A DNA stretch of 64,000 nucleotides, taken from positions 1,471,001-1,535,000 of the forward strand of contig NZ_KE386491.1 of NCBI RefSeq assembly GCF_000427405.1. Direction: 5' to 3'. The stretch comes from Flectobacillus major DSM 103. Its GTDB lineage: Bacteria; Bacteroidota; Bacteroidia; Cytophagales; Spirosomataceae. Made by a program: the position numbers and the translations under genes. Under the pieces are notes generated by a model. That model saw only the letters and a program-made list of their open reading frames with translations. It made no database searches and was not told the origin of the DNA. Below are positions 1 to 8,879 of the stretch, in pieces. The first letter of the stretch is position 1; each line of letters opens with the position of its first letter.

Positions 1-647
1 TGGAGAGCCAATGATTTTCCAATAATATGGTTCGCCATAGGGGTAGCTATAGGTTTGGGAGCAGGGGCTATCGTTGGCGTTTTTATTTCGCCCTGAAGTT
101 CCTGAACCTGTTTTTGGGCAAGAAGTTTTTGAATTCCCAAGCCTACCAAACGAGCTACTCCCGATAGTATGTCAATAAGATATGCTGAAAATTGGCCTTG
201 TTGTTGCGAATGAACAAACACCACCCCGTTTGTCTTGCGTCCATCATAAAGCGGAATTGCCAAGGTTTCGATAAGCCCCAGCCGTAGCCATTGTTGAGCG
301 TACCAAGGTGTTTGCTCTTTTTTTACCAAGAGTTTTGTATTGAAAACCTCAACTTGTTGAGAGAAAAAAACAGAGTCTTGCGATGCTATTATGACTGTTG
401 GGTTATCAGAACTGTTGGAGGTAGTATTACTCAGCAAAATACGATAAGTATTTCTTTCTTGATTGAGCAAGCATAAAGTATAAAAAGCATCTTCACACAA
501 TTGAGGCAGTAGTTTTTGGAGAATGCTATCAATTTCATCCAGATGCTCGGCTAGTACCATTCTATTACCGAGAGAAAGCAATATCAGTGATACTTTTTGG
601 CTACTGTCATGATAGTTCAGAGGAGGAGATTGGGGCTTTTTGGGCAT
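1..647 (-). CDS. GAF-domain regulator, 5' part only (probable sigma-54 activator)
   Basis: The reading frame opens with ATG at 647 on the minus strand and stays open to the left edge, giving the first 215 residues. Residues about 15-170 look like a GAF sensor domain (helix containing LAEHLDEIDSILQKL, then a beta-rich core ending in GVVFVHSQQQGQFSAYLIDI). A Q- and P-rich linker follows. The last visible residues, NHIIGKSLAL, resemble the opening of a sigma-54 interaction (AAA+) domain, which typically begins IIG-S-ALQ. I therefore infer a GAF-AAA-HTH transcription activator, but the ATPase and DNA-binding parts lie outside the window. A GAF sensor kinase is the alternative. The start has no competing upstream Met and no visible Shine-Dalgarno. 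Confidence 0.6.
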   Translation of the reverse strand, partial: MPKKPQSPPLNYHDSSQKVSLILLSLGNRMVLAEHLDEIDSILQKLLPQLCEDAFYTLCLLNQERNTYRILLSNTTSNSSDNPTVIIASQDSVFFSQQVEVFNTKLLVKKEQTPWYAQQWLRLGLIETLAIPLYDGRKTNGVVFVHSQQQGQFSAYLIDILSGVARLVGLGIQKLLAQKQVQELQGEIKTPTIAPAPKPIATPMANHIIGKSLAL

Positions 648-825
648 TTTGAAGAGCTAAAAACGTTATTTTATGGTCAAAAATAATGAATACAGCCAAT
701 AAAATAGGAGGGTAGAGCTGTTTAATTTAAGCCCAACACCCTATTCCAATAAGGTATAGAAAGAGAAAGCTGACTTTTTTAGCCAGAAAATGTTGATATT
801 TACCAATTTGGTATGTCAATTGTTC

Positions 826-1761
826 TTATGAAGCTTTTAGCATCGAAATACTCTTTTTGAAGTAAGTAGGCGTTGTGCCTTCGTATTTTTTGAAAATAGT
901 ACAGAAATAATTGACATTCTGAAAACCTACCCTAAAGCTAGCATCAGTAATACTCATCATAGGGTCGGCAAGGATTTTTTTAGCCAATTTTACCCTTTCT
1001 TGAATAATATATTCTACAGGACTTAGCCCAAACTCACGCTTGAAACTCCTGAAGAAATGAGCTTTACTCATACAGGCCATATCGCTAAGTTTTTCAATGG
1101 TCAGGTTTTCGGCAAGGTTTTCTTTGATATACCTAACCACATGAGCAAAGCGGTTGGTATTGATATACTGCATATAGTTATCAAAAATCAAAACACGAGC
1201 CTGAGTTTGCATCAAACGTAGTAATAACTCTTGCAGAGCAAAATTGGCAAAAATATCTTTTGAAACATTATTTTCTTTCGATACATATACCAGCCTATCA
1301 ATAGTATTGGCCATTTCAAGGCTATTTTTGATATGAAACTTATTCAAATCTATATTCCAAGATTCGTGGGTTTCTACTTTTGCATATTTTTCATTAAGCA
1401 AATCTATGGTTTCCTTGATTTTCTCTTTGTCGATAGCCAAGGCAATACATTGTGTAGGCGACTGCAAACTAGCCTCAGGAAAATCAATAATCATTTCTTC
1501 ATGGGAAGGTACTACTACCGATTCGCCAGGGAGGTATTCAAAAGGCTTATTGCCAAACAAGTTCATTACTTTTTTGCCTCGTAGCATAGCTGTAAATACA
1601 AGGTTATCGAACTTGAGGCTTACACGTTCGCTTTTTTGATGGGTTTCAAATATGTTAAGCTCACAGTGATTCAAACTAAAGGTAGAGCGATGCTCTACCA
1701 AGGTTTGAAGCTGACGCATATTGGTCAGTGCTTGTGTTTGGGGGGCATATTTTTTATCCAT
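826..1761 (-). CDS. AraC-family transcriptional regulator
   Basis: 311 residues. Residues about 1-190 form an N-terminal sensor region resembling the AraC_N type, with a cupin-like beta stretch (KFDNLVFTAMLRGKKVMNLF ... LPGESVVVPSHEEMIIDFPE). Residues about 205-305 are a complete AraC/XylS DNA-binding domain with two helix-turn-helix units: LTIEKLSDMACMSKAHFFRSFKREFG and SITDASFRVGFQNVNYFCTIFKKYEG. It is divergent from the aldehyde dehydrogenase at 1940 across about 180 bp, so it is the likely activator of that gene and the following DUF779 gene. The effector is unknown; an aldehyde or alcohol is plausible from context only. Confidence 0.9.
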   Translation of the reverse strand: MDKKYAPQTQALTNMRQLQTLVEHRSTFSLNHCELNIFETHQKSERVSLKFDNLVFTAMLRGKKVMNLFGNKPFEYLPGESVVVPSHEEMIIDFPEASLQSPTQCIALAIDKEKIKETIDLLNEKYAKVETHESWNIDLNKFHIKNSLEMANTIDRLVYVSKENNVSKDIFANFALQELLLRLMQTQARVLIFDNYMQYINTNRFAHVVRYIKENLAENLTIEKLSDMACMSKAHFFRSFKREFGLSPVEYIIQERVKLAKKILADPMMSITDASFRVGFQNVNYFCTIFKKYEGTTPTYFKKSISMLKAS

Positions 1762-1939
1762 AAATGCTTTGGGGAATAGCGTTTTTACTTTTGCTATTGC
1801 AATTTAATAAATATAAGCAAAACAAGATTAAATATGAGATTTTTTTGTAGAAACATGATAGAATAGTGAAGATATATTAGCGATAAAAGGATGAACTTTG
1901 AATTACAAATCAAATATTTATCCTTTAACTCATATTAAC

Positions 1940-3460
1940 ATGGAAACCGTTGTAGAAACCAGTAATTTAGTCGCTCGTCCTCAGTTCAAAGAAAGATATG
2001 AAAACTTTATTGGTGGGGAATGGGTATCGCCTATTAAAGGGGAATATTTTCAGAATATTTCACCTGTAGACGGCAATGCTTTTACAGAAGTAGCACGCTC
2101 AACCAAAGAAGATGTTGAATTGGCGTTGGATGCTGCTCATAAAGCTTTTGAAACGTGGTCGCGCAGTTCGGCTACTTATAGAAGTAATATATTATTGAAA
2201 ATTGCCGACGTTATGGAGGCTAATTTAGCATATTTGGCAGCAGTAGAAACCGTAGATAACGGCAAGCCTGTTCGTGAAACTATGGCGGCAGATATTCCTT
2301 TGGCTATCGACCATTTCAGGTATTTTGCAGGTTGCTTGCGTGCCGATGAAGGTAGTATTTCTGAATTAGACTCAGATACGCTTTCTATCCAAATTCATGA
2401 GCCTATTGGGGTGGTTGCTCAAATCATTCCTTGGAACTTCCCTTTATTGATGGCCGCCTGGAAACTCTGCCCAGCATTGGCAGCAGGATGTACAGTAGTA
2501 ATGAAACCTGCCGAGCAAACGCCAGTAGGTATCTTGGTACTAATGGAACTCCTCAAAGATGTGCTTCCTGCGGGGGTTGTTAATATTATTACTGGATTTG
2601 GCCCAGAAGCAGGCAAGCCATTGGCTCAGTCGCCACGGGTATCGAAAGTAGCCTTTACAGGTGAAACTTCTACGGGGCGTTTGATTTTACAATATGCTTC
2701 CGAAAATATTGTTCCTGTAACGATGGAATTGGGCGGTAAATCTGCTAATATTTTCTTCCCAAGTATTATGGATGCCGACGACGAGTTCTTCGATAAGTGC
2801 TTGGAAGGTGCTAGTATGTTTGCCTTAAATCAGGGCGAAGTGTGTACTTGCCCTTCAAGAATCTTGGTACACGAAAGTATCTACGAGAAGTTTATTGAAA
2901 GGGTGATTGAACGTGTTGAAAAAATTCAAATGGGGCATCCTCTCGACAAATCTACAATGATGGGAGCTCAGGCATCAAAAGAGCAATTCCAGAAAATTTT
3001 AGGATATATCGAAGTTGGACAAGACGAAGGCGCTGAATTGCTTACGGGTGGTACTGCCCAATATGTAGATGGCTTGCCTGATGGCTATTATATCAAGCCA
3101 ACGTTGTTTAAGGGACATAACAAAATGCGTATTTTCCAGGAAGAAATTTTTGGCCCTGTAGCATCTGTTGCCACCTTCAAAACTACCGAAGAGGCCATAG
3201 CTATTGCCAATGATAGTCTTTATGGCTTGGGTGCTGGTGTATGGACACGCGACGCTCATGAGCTATTTACTGTACCTCGTGAATTGCAAGCAGGTAGGGT
3301 TTGGGTAAACTGCTATCATGCTTATCCTGCTCATGCTTCGTTTGGTGGATACAAAAAATCTGGTTTTGGCCGTGAAACCCACAAAATGTCGTTGAATCAA
3401 TATCGACAAACTAAAAATATCTTGTTGTCAAATAACAAAAACAAGCTTGGGTTCTTCTAA
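1940..3460 (+). CDS. NAD(P)-dependent aldehyde dehydrogenase, ExaC/AcoD type
   Basis: Oxidises an aldehyde (acetaldehyde or another short aldehyde in characterised relatives) to the acid. I choose ATG 1940, giving 506 residues, over an upstream TTG at 1898 because relatives are about 506 long and this places the catalytic cysteine at residue 302 (NQGEVCTCPSR). Glu263 (TMELGGKS) is the general base, and PWNFPLLMAAWK at 164-175 and FTGETSTGR at 239-247 form the cofactor-binding region. The GEVCTCPSR signature is typical of the ExaC/AcoD/ThcA branch. A DUF779 gene follows, a common partner of this branch, and an AraC regulator is divergent. A strong hairpin separates the two downstream genes. 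Confidence 0.93.
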   Translation: METVVETSNLVARPQFKERYENFIGGEWVSPIKGEYFQNISPVDGNAFTEVARSTKEDVELALDAAHKAFETWSRSSATYRSNILLKIADVMEANLAYLAAVETVDNGKPVRETMAADIPLAIDHFRYFAGCLRADEGSISELDSDTLSIQIHEPIGVVAQIIPWNFPLLMAAWKLCPALAAGCTVVMKPAEQTPVGILVLMELLKDVLPAGVVNIITGFGPEAGKPLAQSPRVSKVAFTGETSTGRLILQYASENIVPVTMELGGKSANIFFPSIMDADDEFFDKCLEGASMFALNQGEVCTCPSRILVHESIYEKFIERVIERVEKIQMGHPLDKSTMMGAQASKEQFQKILGYIEVGQDEGAELLTGGTAQYVDGLPDGYYIKPTLFKGHNKMRIFQEEIFGPVASVATFKTTEEAIAIANDSLYGLGAGVWTRDAHELFTVPRELQAGRVWVNCYHAYPAHASFGGYKKSGFGRETHKMSLNQYRQTKNILLSNNKNKLGFF

Positions 3461-3496
3461 GCAATGGTTTGGAAATCACCTAATCAATGAATAGCT

Positions 3497-3534
3497 AACT
3501 TACTAATTGGTATGAATTTACCAATTAGTAAGTT
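3497..3534 (+). terminator. 16-bp perfect hairpin between the aldehyde dehydrogenase and DUF779 genes
   Basis: A perfect 16-bp inverted repeat (3497-3512 against 3519-3534) with a 6-base loop lies 36 bp after the dehydrogenase stop, followed by only a short T-rich stretch (GATTTTGAG). It could terminate, attenuate or stabilise the message and so set the ratio of dehydrogenase to the DUF779 protein. Confidence 0.6.
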
Positions 3535-3626
3535 GATTTTGAGTTAAGTACAGTACAAAAGGGGTAATAGATTTTTAAAAACCAGCGTTTGTGAATGTGT
3601 TGCTATCAACTTCAACTAAAAATATC

Positions 3627-4013
3627 ATGGAAGAAAGAATCAAAAGGGTATTGGTTACACAATCTGCCAAAGATGTGATTAAGCATCTGAAAAACAAACA
3701 CGGAGGGTTGTTGTTTCATGTAAGTGGGGGCTGTTGCGACGGTTCACAACCAATGTGCTTTGAAATAGACGACTTTAAGCTCGGTAGTGTCGACCTCAAA
3801 GTGGGCGAAGCAGCAGGTTGTGGTATTTATATGAGTGCCGATCAATTTGAGTATTGGAAGTATGCTCAATTAACTTTAGATATTTTGCCAGGAAGAGGCT
3901 CTGGATTTTCGTTGGAAATTCCCCTAGGTTTGCGATTTACCCTAAAGTCGAGGGTGCTTACTATGGAAGAGCTAGCACATATCGAGCAACCTCAAGAAGT
4001 CCTAAATGTATAA
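3627..4013 (+). CDS. DUF779 family protein, aldehyde dehydrogenase partner
   Basis: 128 residues from ATG 3627; an in-frame GTG at 3591 would add 12 residues unlike the family. The motif LLFHVSGGCCDGSQPMCF at about 28-45 is the DUF779 signature, with a CC pair and further cysteines at 44 and about 65 that suggest metal binding or redox activity. A second conserved block reads LDILPGRGSGFSLE. DUF779 genes frequently follow ExaC/AcoD-type aldehyde dehydrogenases, as here; the biochemical role is not established. The stop codon lies inside the left arm of the terminator hairpin at 4011-4063. Confidence 0.88.
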   Translation: MEERIKRVLVTQSAKDVIKHLKNKHGGLLFHVSGGCCDGSQPMCFEIDDFKLGSVDLKVGEAAGCGIYMSADQFEYWKYAQLTLDILPGRGSGFSLEIPLGLRFTLKSRVLTMEELAHIEQPQEVLNV

Positions 4014-4063
4014 ATGCAACTTAGTAGTAAGTAGGCCGTAGCTCTTCTATTAAGTTGCATTTA
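4011..4063 (+). terminator. 13-bp hairpin starting at the DUF779 stop codon
   Basis: Perfect 13-bp inverted repeat, 4011-4023 against 4051-4063, with a 27-base loop. The left arm begins with the TAA stop codon itself. No long U-tract follows; it probably ends the aldehyde operon transcript or protects its 3' end. Confidence 0.5.
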
Positions 4064-4167
4064 TGGCATTTTAGCCAAAATCAAATATTTATACAAACTA
4101 ATTTTGGCCTTGTTTTTTGTGATTAACTGAAAGTTGATTTTCAACTTCAGAAAGTTAGTGCTTTCAT

Positions 4168-5181
4168 TTATAGCGATATAACTGCTTTGACCAATGTAGT
4201 GTCAGTCAGAAGGTTGGTAAATACCGAGGCTACTTCATCAAAGGCTACATGGTGAGTAATCCATGTATTTACGTCGATTTGTTTATTTTCTAAAGCCTTA
4301 ATAATATAGGTAAAGTCACTGGCCTTGCTATTGCGGCTAGCAAAAATACTTAATTCTCTTTTATGAAAATTAGGGTCGAAAAAAGTAAAGTCTCCTTGAT
4401 ACAAACCTACAAAAACCAAGCGTCCACCTGCAGCTGGATAATTAAAGGCATTGTGCATAGATTGCTTATTACCTGTGGCATCCAACACTACCGTTGGTAA
4501 ATTTCCACCAAAAGCCGCTTTAATATTTTCTTCGGCCTGCTCGTTGGCCAATATTGCAAAATCTGCTTTCTGATGTTGAATACAAAAATCTAACCGATGG
4601 GTATTGATATCTAGTACCGCAACTTTGGCTTTTTTGAGCTTGGCAAATTCCATGACCGAAAGCCCAATTGGCCCAGCCCCAATAACCAAAACCGTATCTT
4701 TATCGGTCACAGAAGCTCGTTCTACAGCATGAGCTCCAATGCCAAGGGTTTCTACCAAGGCCAACTCTTCATAATTAAGAATTGCCGAAACGTGTAATTT
4801 ATGAGCTGGTATTTTGATATATTCAGTCATACCGCCGTTGGTATGTACACCCAATACTTGGATATTTTCACAGCAGTTGGTCAAATCTCGTTGACAAGCC
4901 CAGCATTTACCACAATTCAAATACGGCTCTACGGCACATTTATCTCCAACCTTTATATTGTCGACTTCCGAACCTATTTTTACTACCTCTATACCCAACT
5001 CATGTCCTAAAATACGAGGATAGCTAAAGAAGGGTTGTTTTCCCTGAAAAGCGTGATAATCAGTTCCACAGATACCTATTTTATGAATTTTGACCAATGC
5101 TTCGTTGGGCGAAATTTCTATCGTATTATCCAGTTGTAGATATTGAAATTCGTGTGGTGTGGTTAATGAAAGAGCTTTCAT
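4168..5181 (-). CDS. Zinc-dependent medium-chain alcohol/polyol dehydrogenase
   Basis: 337 residues, full MDR length. Catalytic zinc ligands are Cys38 (GICGTDYHAF), His60 and Glu61 (GHE). The structural zinc loop is Cys90, Cys93, Cys96 and Cys104 in CGKCWACQRDLTNCC. The Rossmann fold begins near residue 168 with VIGAGPIGLSVMEFAK, and an acidic residue after the second strand (AVLDINTHRLD) favours NAD over NADP. It belongs with the sorbitol/threonine/L-galactonate dehydrogenase-like group; the exact substrate cannot be read from sequence. It is a single gene converging on the DUF779 gene; an aldehyde-linked role is possible but inferred from position only. Confidence 0.88.
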   Translation of the reverse strand: MKALSLTTPHEFQYLQLDNTIEISPNEALVKIHKIGICGTDYHAFQGKQPFFSYPRILGHELGIEVVKIGSEVDNIKVGDKCAVEPYLNCGKCWACQRDLTNCCENIQVLGVHTNGGMTEYIKIPAHKLHVSAILNYEELALVETLGIGAHAVERASVTDKDTVLVIGAGPIGLSVMEFAKLKKAKVAVLDINTHRLDFCIQHQKADFAILANEQAEENIKAAFGGNLPTVVLDATGNKQSMHNAFNYPAAGGRLVFVGLYQGDFTFFDPNFHKRELSIFASRNSKASDFTYIIKALENKQIDVNTWITHHVAFDEVASVFTNLLTDTTLVKAVISL

Positions 5182-5563
5182 GCGTTACAAATTGAATGTT
5201 AAGATTACGAGTGTTTAGTATATAAAGTAGAAAATATCAATAAATACCCTAATAAGGCTGTTTGTTTTCGTAGAAATAAGCTTTTGATAGTACAAAGAAA
5301 ATGCTTACAAAGACTAACTAAATACTAGACTATAAAATATCAAAGCCTTTTGATCAGTTAAGGTTGGTCAAAAGGCTTTGCAAAGTATCTATAATGTATG
5401 ATTGTATTGATTATGACTTTCTTAACTAAGAGTTTTCCTATTTGCAAGCAGATTTATTGGCTAGCTGCTAATAGGAAAATGATAGAAAGTTGAAGTATGA
5501 TTGCTTAAAATACATTGCTGTCAAGCTACAACTGATAAGGCCAATACAATGCTTTGGCTTTTA
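5182..5563. other. Intergenic region upstream of the alcohol dehydrogenase
   Basis: 382 bp between two minus-strand genes. It holds the terminator hairpin at 5341-5380 and presumably the alcohol dehydrogenase promoter in the A+T-rich part at 5182-5330. I saw no further ORF, RNA gene or repeat. Confidence 0.5.
5341..5380 (-). terminator. Terminator of the TonB-dependent receptor gene
   Basis: 13-bp perfect stem (5341-5353 against 5368-5380) with a 14-base loop. On the minus strand the stem is followed by ATATTTTATAG. It lies about 185 bp after the receptor stop codon. Confidence 0.75.
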
Positions 5564-8530
5564 TTAATTCAAAAATTCATCGAAAGTTAGCGATACAAAG
5601 TAGGTAGAGCCAATATTAGGATTACCAAATGCTGTATAGTATGATTTTCCGAAAAGATTAGTACCACCAATTTTGATGATTGATTTTAAAGGAGCAACCT
5701 TTTTAGAAACCTGAACATCAATAGTCGAAATAGCAGGAACATTGGTAATCGTTTGTGCATAACCCACAGTAAAGCCCGAATCCCAAACAAAAGCTTCTTG
5801 ATAACGCCAGATTAGGTTAAAGCTAATACCTGTTTCGCCAATACCTCTATTGCCAAACGATATATTGTATTTGTAGCGAGGAGTATTGAAAGATGTACGT
5901 CCGCCTTGTGCAATAATATTGGCATCAAATTCTTTCAAAACATTGTAGGAAACATTCCCCCCAAGTAAAAATCCTGCAGGCAAACGGTAGTCAAGGCCAA
6001 TAGCATAGCCTTCGGTAACAGCTTTTCCTTGTGAAGAAGCAGGCATTTGATAAATCTGGCGATTAGATTCGTCTAATAAACCAAGTGGCGAACCTGTTTT
6101 TGACTGAATTAAGGTTTCGGTATAAGCAAAATTACTGAACCGGTTGTAGTAATAGCTGCCATCAATATATAGTTTTTCGGCAATAAGGCCACGGTATCCT
6201 ATTTCGTACGATTTTACTACTTCGGGTTTGTATGGCTTAAACTGGTATGCTTTCAATACCCCGCTATTCAAGGCATATTGCAACCCTTGTTGAGTAGCCA
6301 ATTTAGACGTTAGGTCGGCTATATTGGTGGCTGTTGGTGTAACGCCATATTTTCCAGTAAAAGCCTGAGGATTGCTTTGAGCTTCAGCTTGTAGGGCCGT
6401 TGCAATGCTTGGAGCAAGGCTTGTAGCACGAGTAGTAATAGCCTCGCCAAAAGCTCGGAGTGTTGCAGGCGTATAAGCAGGGTTGTTGACAGATGCTAGG
6501 TTATACTGTTCAATAAACTTAGGCAAACCTCCAATCAAAATGGCCTGTGGAGATTTTACATCTACATACTGGCTTTGGATAGTTGGAATACGGAAACCCG
6601 ATTGATACGACACCCTAAAGCTATGTGACTCCCACGGTGAAACAACTGCGGCAATTCTAGGCGAAAACTGGCCTTCAAAGTTTTGGTTTTTGTCATAGCG
6701 TCCAGATGCCACCACTTTTAGTTTGTTGTCTAAAAACGTTTTGGTAGCTTGTAAGTAAGCACCCCATTCGTTTACCGAAATACTGTTGCCATCGCTATCT
6801 GGATAAAATGTTCCTCCCGAATTAAGGCTATATTTTCGGTAATTACTACCTACTAAGATTTCTGCAAATTTGATTTGATTCTTGAGGTTATACATTCCCT
6901 CTACTTGGTACAAGTTGGTTTTGTCGTACAAATGAGCCCCTCCATAAGGATAAAGAGCATTGTTTTTCTCGGCAATATTGATACTTTTAATATCGTTGAC
7001 CAAGGAATTAAATGGCATAGTTCCAGGTATAGGACGAGCCGTATCGGCAAATCCACGGGCGATATTATGAGCGTTGAGGGTGTTATTGTCGGTTTGTAAT
7101 GCCTTCAAATATGCCGAAACATAAGTTGGATACCACATTTGGCTACCACCACCCCAGCTTTCATTGAGGAGTTGTCCTAGTACACCCGTAGCATAAGAGT
7201 CGCCAGAGCGTTCTTGGGTAGTGTAACCACGCAAGAAAAAGTTAGATCCTTTTAGCTCTAGCTTGCCTTGCATTCCAGCAAAGTTGTTGAACGAATAGCG
7301 GTCATTACCCAAATACACCGTAGTTCCGCTTCCATACATAAACATACCAATGGCTTCGATAGATTCAGTGAGGCGGTAATGTAAAGCAATATTACTACGG
7401 ATAGTTTTGGCTTCGGGGCTTATCAAATCTCTTTCGTTGTAACCCGTGCGGCTTACCAATGTGCCATAAGGAATAAGTGCAGCTGCCGAGGCGGGTAATA
7501 TATTGCTTTGTACCATTTTGTCGGCAACACTGCGTAAATCTTGGCTGATTTCGTCGCCATATACATTTACACCATTATAAGCAGGGTCATTTTGGCGGTT
7601 GCTACCCAAGGCTAGGTTTTTGTTGATATTGAGGGTATTATTGGCTGCCCAATCGTTTTCGGCTTTTAGGTAAGAAAAGTTTACTTTCATCGCAAAACGG
7701 TCGTTGAACGACGTTGCCCATCTGATACTCATATCATAAAAAGGACTTACTGGACGAGTACGGCTACTTTCCGACATGACTCCTGTTTTTACATTTGCAC
7801 TTAATCCTTTATAAAGGAAAGGGCTTTTTGAGTTCATCAACAAAATACCATTAAGGGCATTGGGGCCATACAAAGCTGACGATGCTCCTGGTAAAAACTC
7901 GGCATTGGCCAAATCAATATCGGAGGTAACACCGATTGTACCAATAGAAAAGTTTAAGCCTGGGGCTTGGTTGTCCATACCATCTACCAATTGTACGAGG
8001 CGGTTGTTGCCATTGGCATTAAAGCCACGAGCATTAATAGAGCCAAAGGTCATCGATTGGGTAGTAAAATCTACTCCTTTGAGGTATTTGAGGCTTTCGA
8101 GAAAATTGAAAGAGGGGTTGGCTTGAATGCTTCGAATGTCGATTTTTTCTACCGAAACAGGCGACTTCATTACATTTTCTTCGAGCCTAGCGGCTGCTAC
8201 AACTACTTCCTGACTTTGTGTAATTTGTTCTTGCAAAACAATATTGACTACTTTGGTATTTTCGTCGATTGTAATTTCTTGGGTTTGATACCCTATGTAC
8301 GAAACTACGATTTTGTAAGGAAGTGGTACTTGCGTGTACAGGGTAAAAGTACCATCAAGGTTAGAGGTTGTTCCTGTTACTTTGCCTTTGATAGCAATGT
8401 TGACTCCAGCCATAACATCGCCAACAAGGGCTTCAGTGATTTTACCTGTAATTTTGGTTTGGGCAAATGAATACATGCCAAGACATAGTAGTCCCAGCGT
8501 AAGGATGAATTTGGTAATTGTTGGTTTCAT
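5564..8530 (-). CDS. TonB-dependent outer-membrane receptor
   Basis: 988 residues. Signal peptide at 1-23 ends in SFAQ. A carboxypeptidase-regulatory-like beta-sandwich follows at about 25-110 (KITGKITEALVGDVMAGVNI ... YIGYQTQEITI), then a plug at about 120-235 (SPVSVEKIDI, INARGFNANGNNRLVQLVDG, ALYGPNALNGILLM), then a 22-strand-type barrel ending in an aromatic-rich strand (STYFVSLTFDEFLN). It lacks the DEVVVVGYG box and SusD partner of the SusC group, so it is a stand-alone importer of a siderophore, cobalamin, peptide or similar ligand. It is transcribed alone and is flanked by terminators at 5341 and 8832. The ligand is unknown. Confidence 0.92.
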   Translation of the reverse strand: MKPTITKFILTLGLLCLGMYSFAQTKITGKITEALVGDVMAGVNIAIKGKVTGTTSNLDGTFTLYTQVPLPYKIVVSYIGYQTQEITIDENTKVVNIVLQEQITQSQEVVVAAARLEENVMKSPVSVEKIDIRSIQANPSFNFLESLKYLKGVDFTTQSMTFGSINARGFNANGNNRLVQLVDGMDNQAPGLNFSIGTIGVTSDIDLANAEFLPGASSALYGPNALNGILLMNSKSPFLYKGLSANVKTGVMSESSRTRPVSPFYDMSIRWATSFNDRFAMKVNFSYLKAENDWAANNTLNINKNLALGSNRQNDPAYNGVNVYGDEISQDLRSVADKMVQSNILPASAAALIPYGTLVSRTGYNERDLISPEAKTIRSNIALHYRLTESIEAIGMFMYGSGTTVYLGNDRYSFNNFAGMQGKLELKGSNFFLRGYTTQERSGDSYATGVLGQLLNESWGGGSQMWYPTYVSAYLKALQTDNNTLNAHNIARGFADTARPIPGTMPFNSLVNDIKSINIAEKNNALYPYGGAHLYDKTNLYQVEGMYNLKNQIKFAEILVGSNYRKYSLNSGGTFYPDSDGNSISVNEWGAYLQATKTFLDNKLKVVASGRYDKNQNFEGQFSPRIAAVVSPWESHSFRVSYQSGFRIPTIQSQYVDVKSPQAILIGGLPKFIEQYNLASVNNPAYTPATLRAFGEAITTRATSLAPSIATALQAEAQSNPQAFTGKYGVTPTATNIADLTSKLATQQGLQYALNSGVLKAYQFKPYKPEVVKSYEIGYRGLIAEKLYIDGSYYYNRFSNFAYTETLIQSKTGSPLGLLDESNRQIYQMPASSQGKAVTEGYAIGLDYRLPAGFLLGGNVSYNVLKEFDANIIAQGGRTSFNTPRYKYNISFGNRGIGETGISFNLIWRYQEAFVWDSGFTVGYAQTITNVPAISTIDVQVSKKVAPLKSIIKIGGTNLFGKSYYTAFGNPNIGSTYFVSLTFDEFLN

Positions 8531-8879
8531 GATAGAAATTAGTAGTATGGATAGAAAATAGCTGCCAATGCAACCCCGTAAGGAATAGGTTACAGACGAC
8601 TAAAACAGCAAAACTCAGTAGTATCCCTAAGCGGAAGGATATAAACTAAATAATGGAAAACTGAATTTTATAAAGATTGGCTGGTGTGTTGTTATAGCAA
8701 TCAAGCGGTTTGCTCGTAAATATACAGCCGTAGTATTGCCACAACCAAGAAGAAATGTAGTGTTAGTAGAAATGTCTTTTTGACCGTTATCTATCAAGGA
8801 TGAATGAAGAATATAGATATTAAGGCTTATTTCAATAAAAAAAATAGGGAAACACGAGTGGTTTCCCTGATGGTAAAAA
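8531..8879. other. Intergenic region upstream of the TonB-dependent receptor
   Basis: 349 bp holding the M1 peptidase terminator (8832-8868) and, nearer 8531, the presumed receptor promoter and leader. I looked for a Fur-like box or riboswitch fold and did not recognise one. Confidence 0.4.
8832..8868 (-). terminator. Rho-independent terminator of the M1 peptidase gene
   Basis: 8-bp stem AGGGAAAC/GTTTCCCT (8846-8853 against 8861-8868) with a 7-base loop. On the minus strand it is followed by ATTTTTTTTATT, a textbook U-tract. It starts 12 bp after the peptidase stop. Confidence 0.9.

Noticed and set aside
7967-8470. A 167-codon plus-strand frame opposite the TonB receptor signal and plug region.
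   Set aside because: It lies wholly antisense to a well-supported gene with family motifs, and its translation lacks domain character; typical shadow frame.
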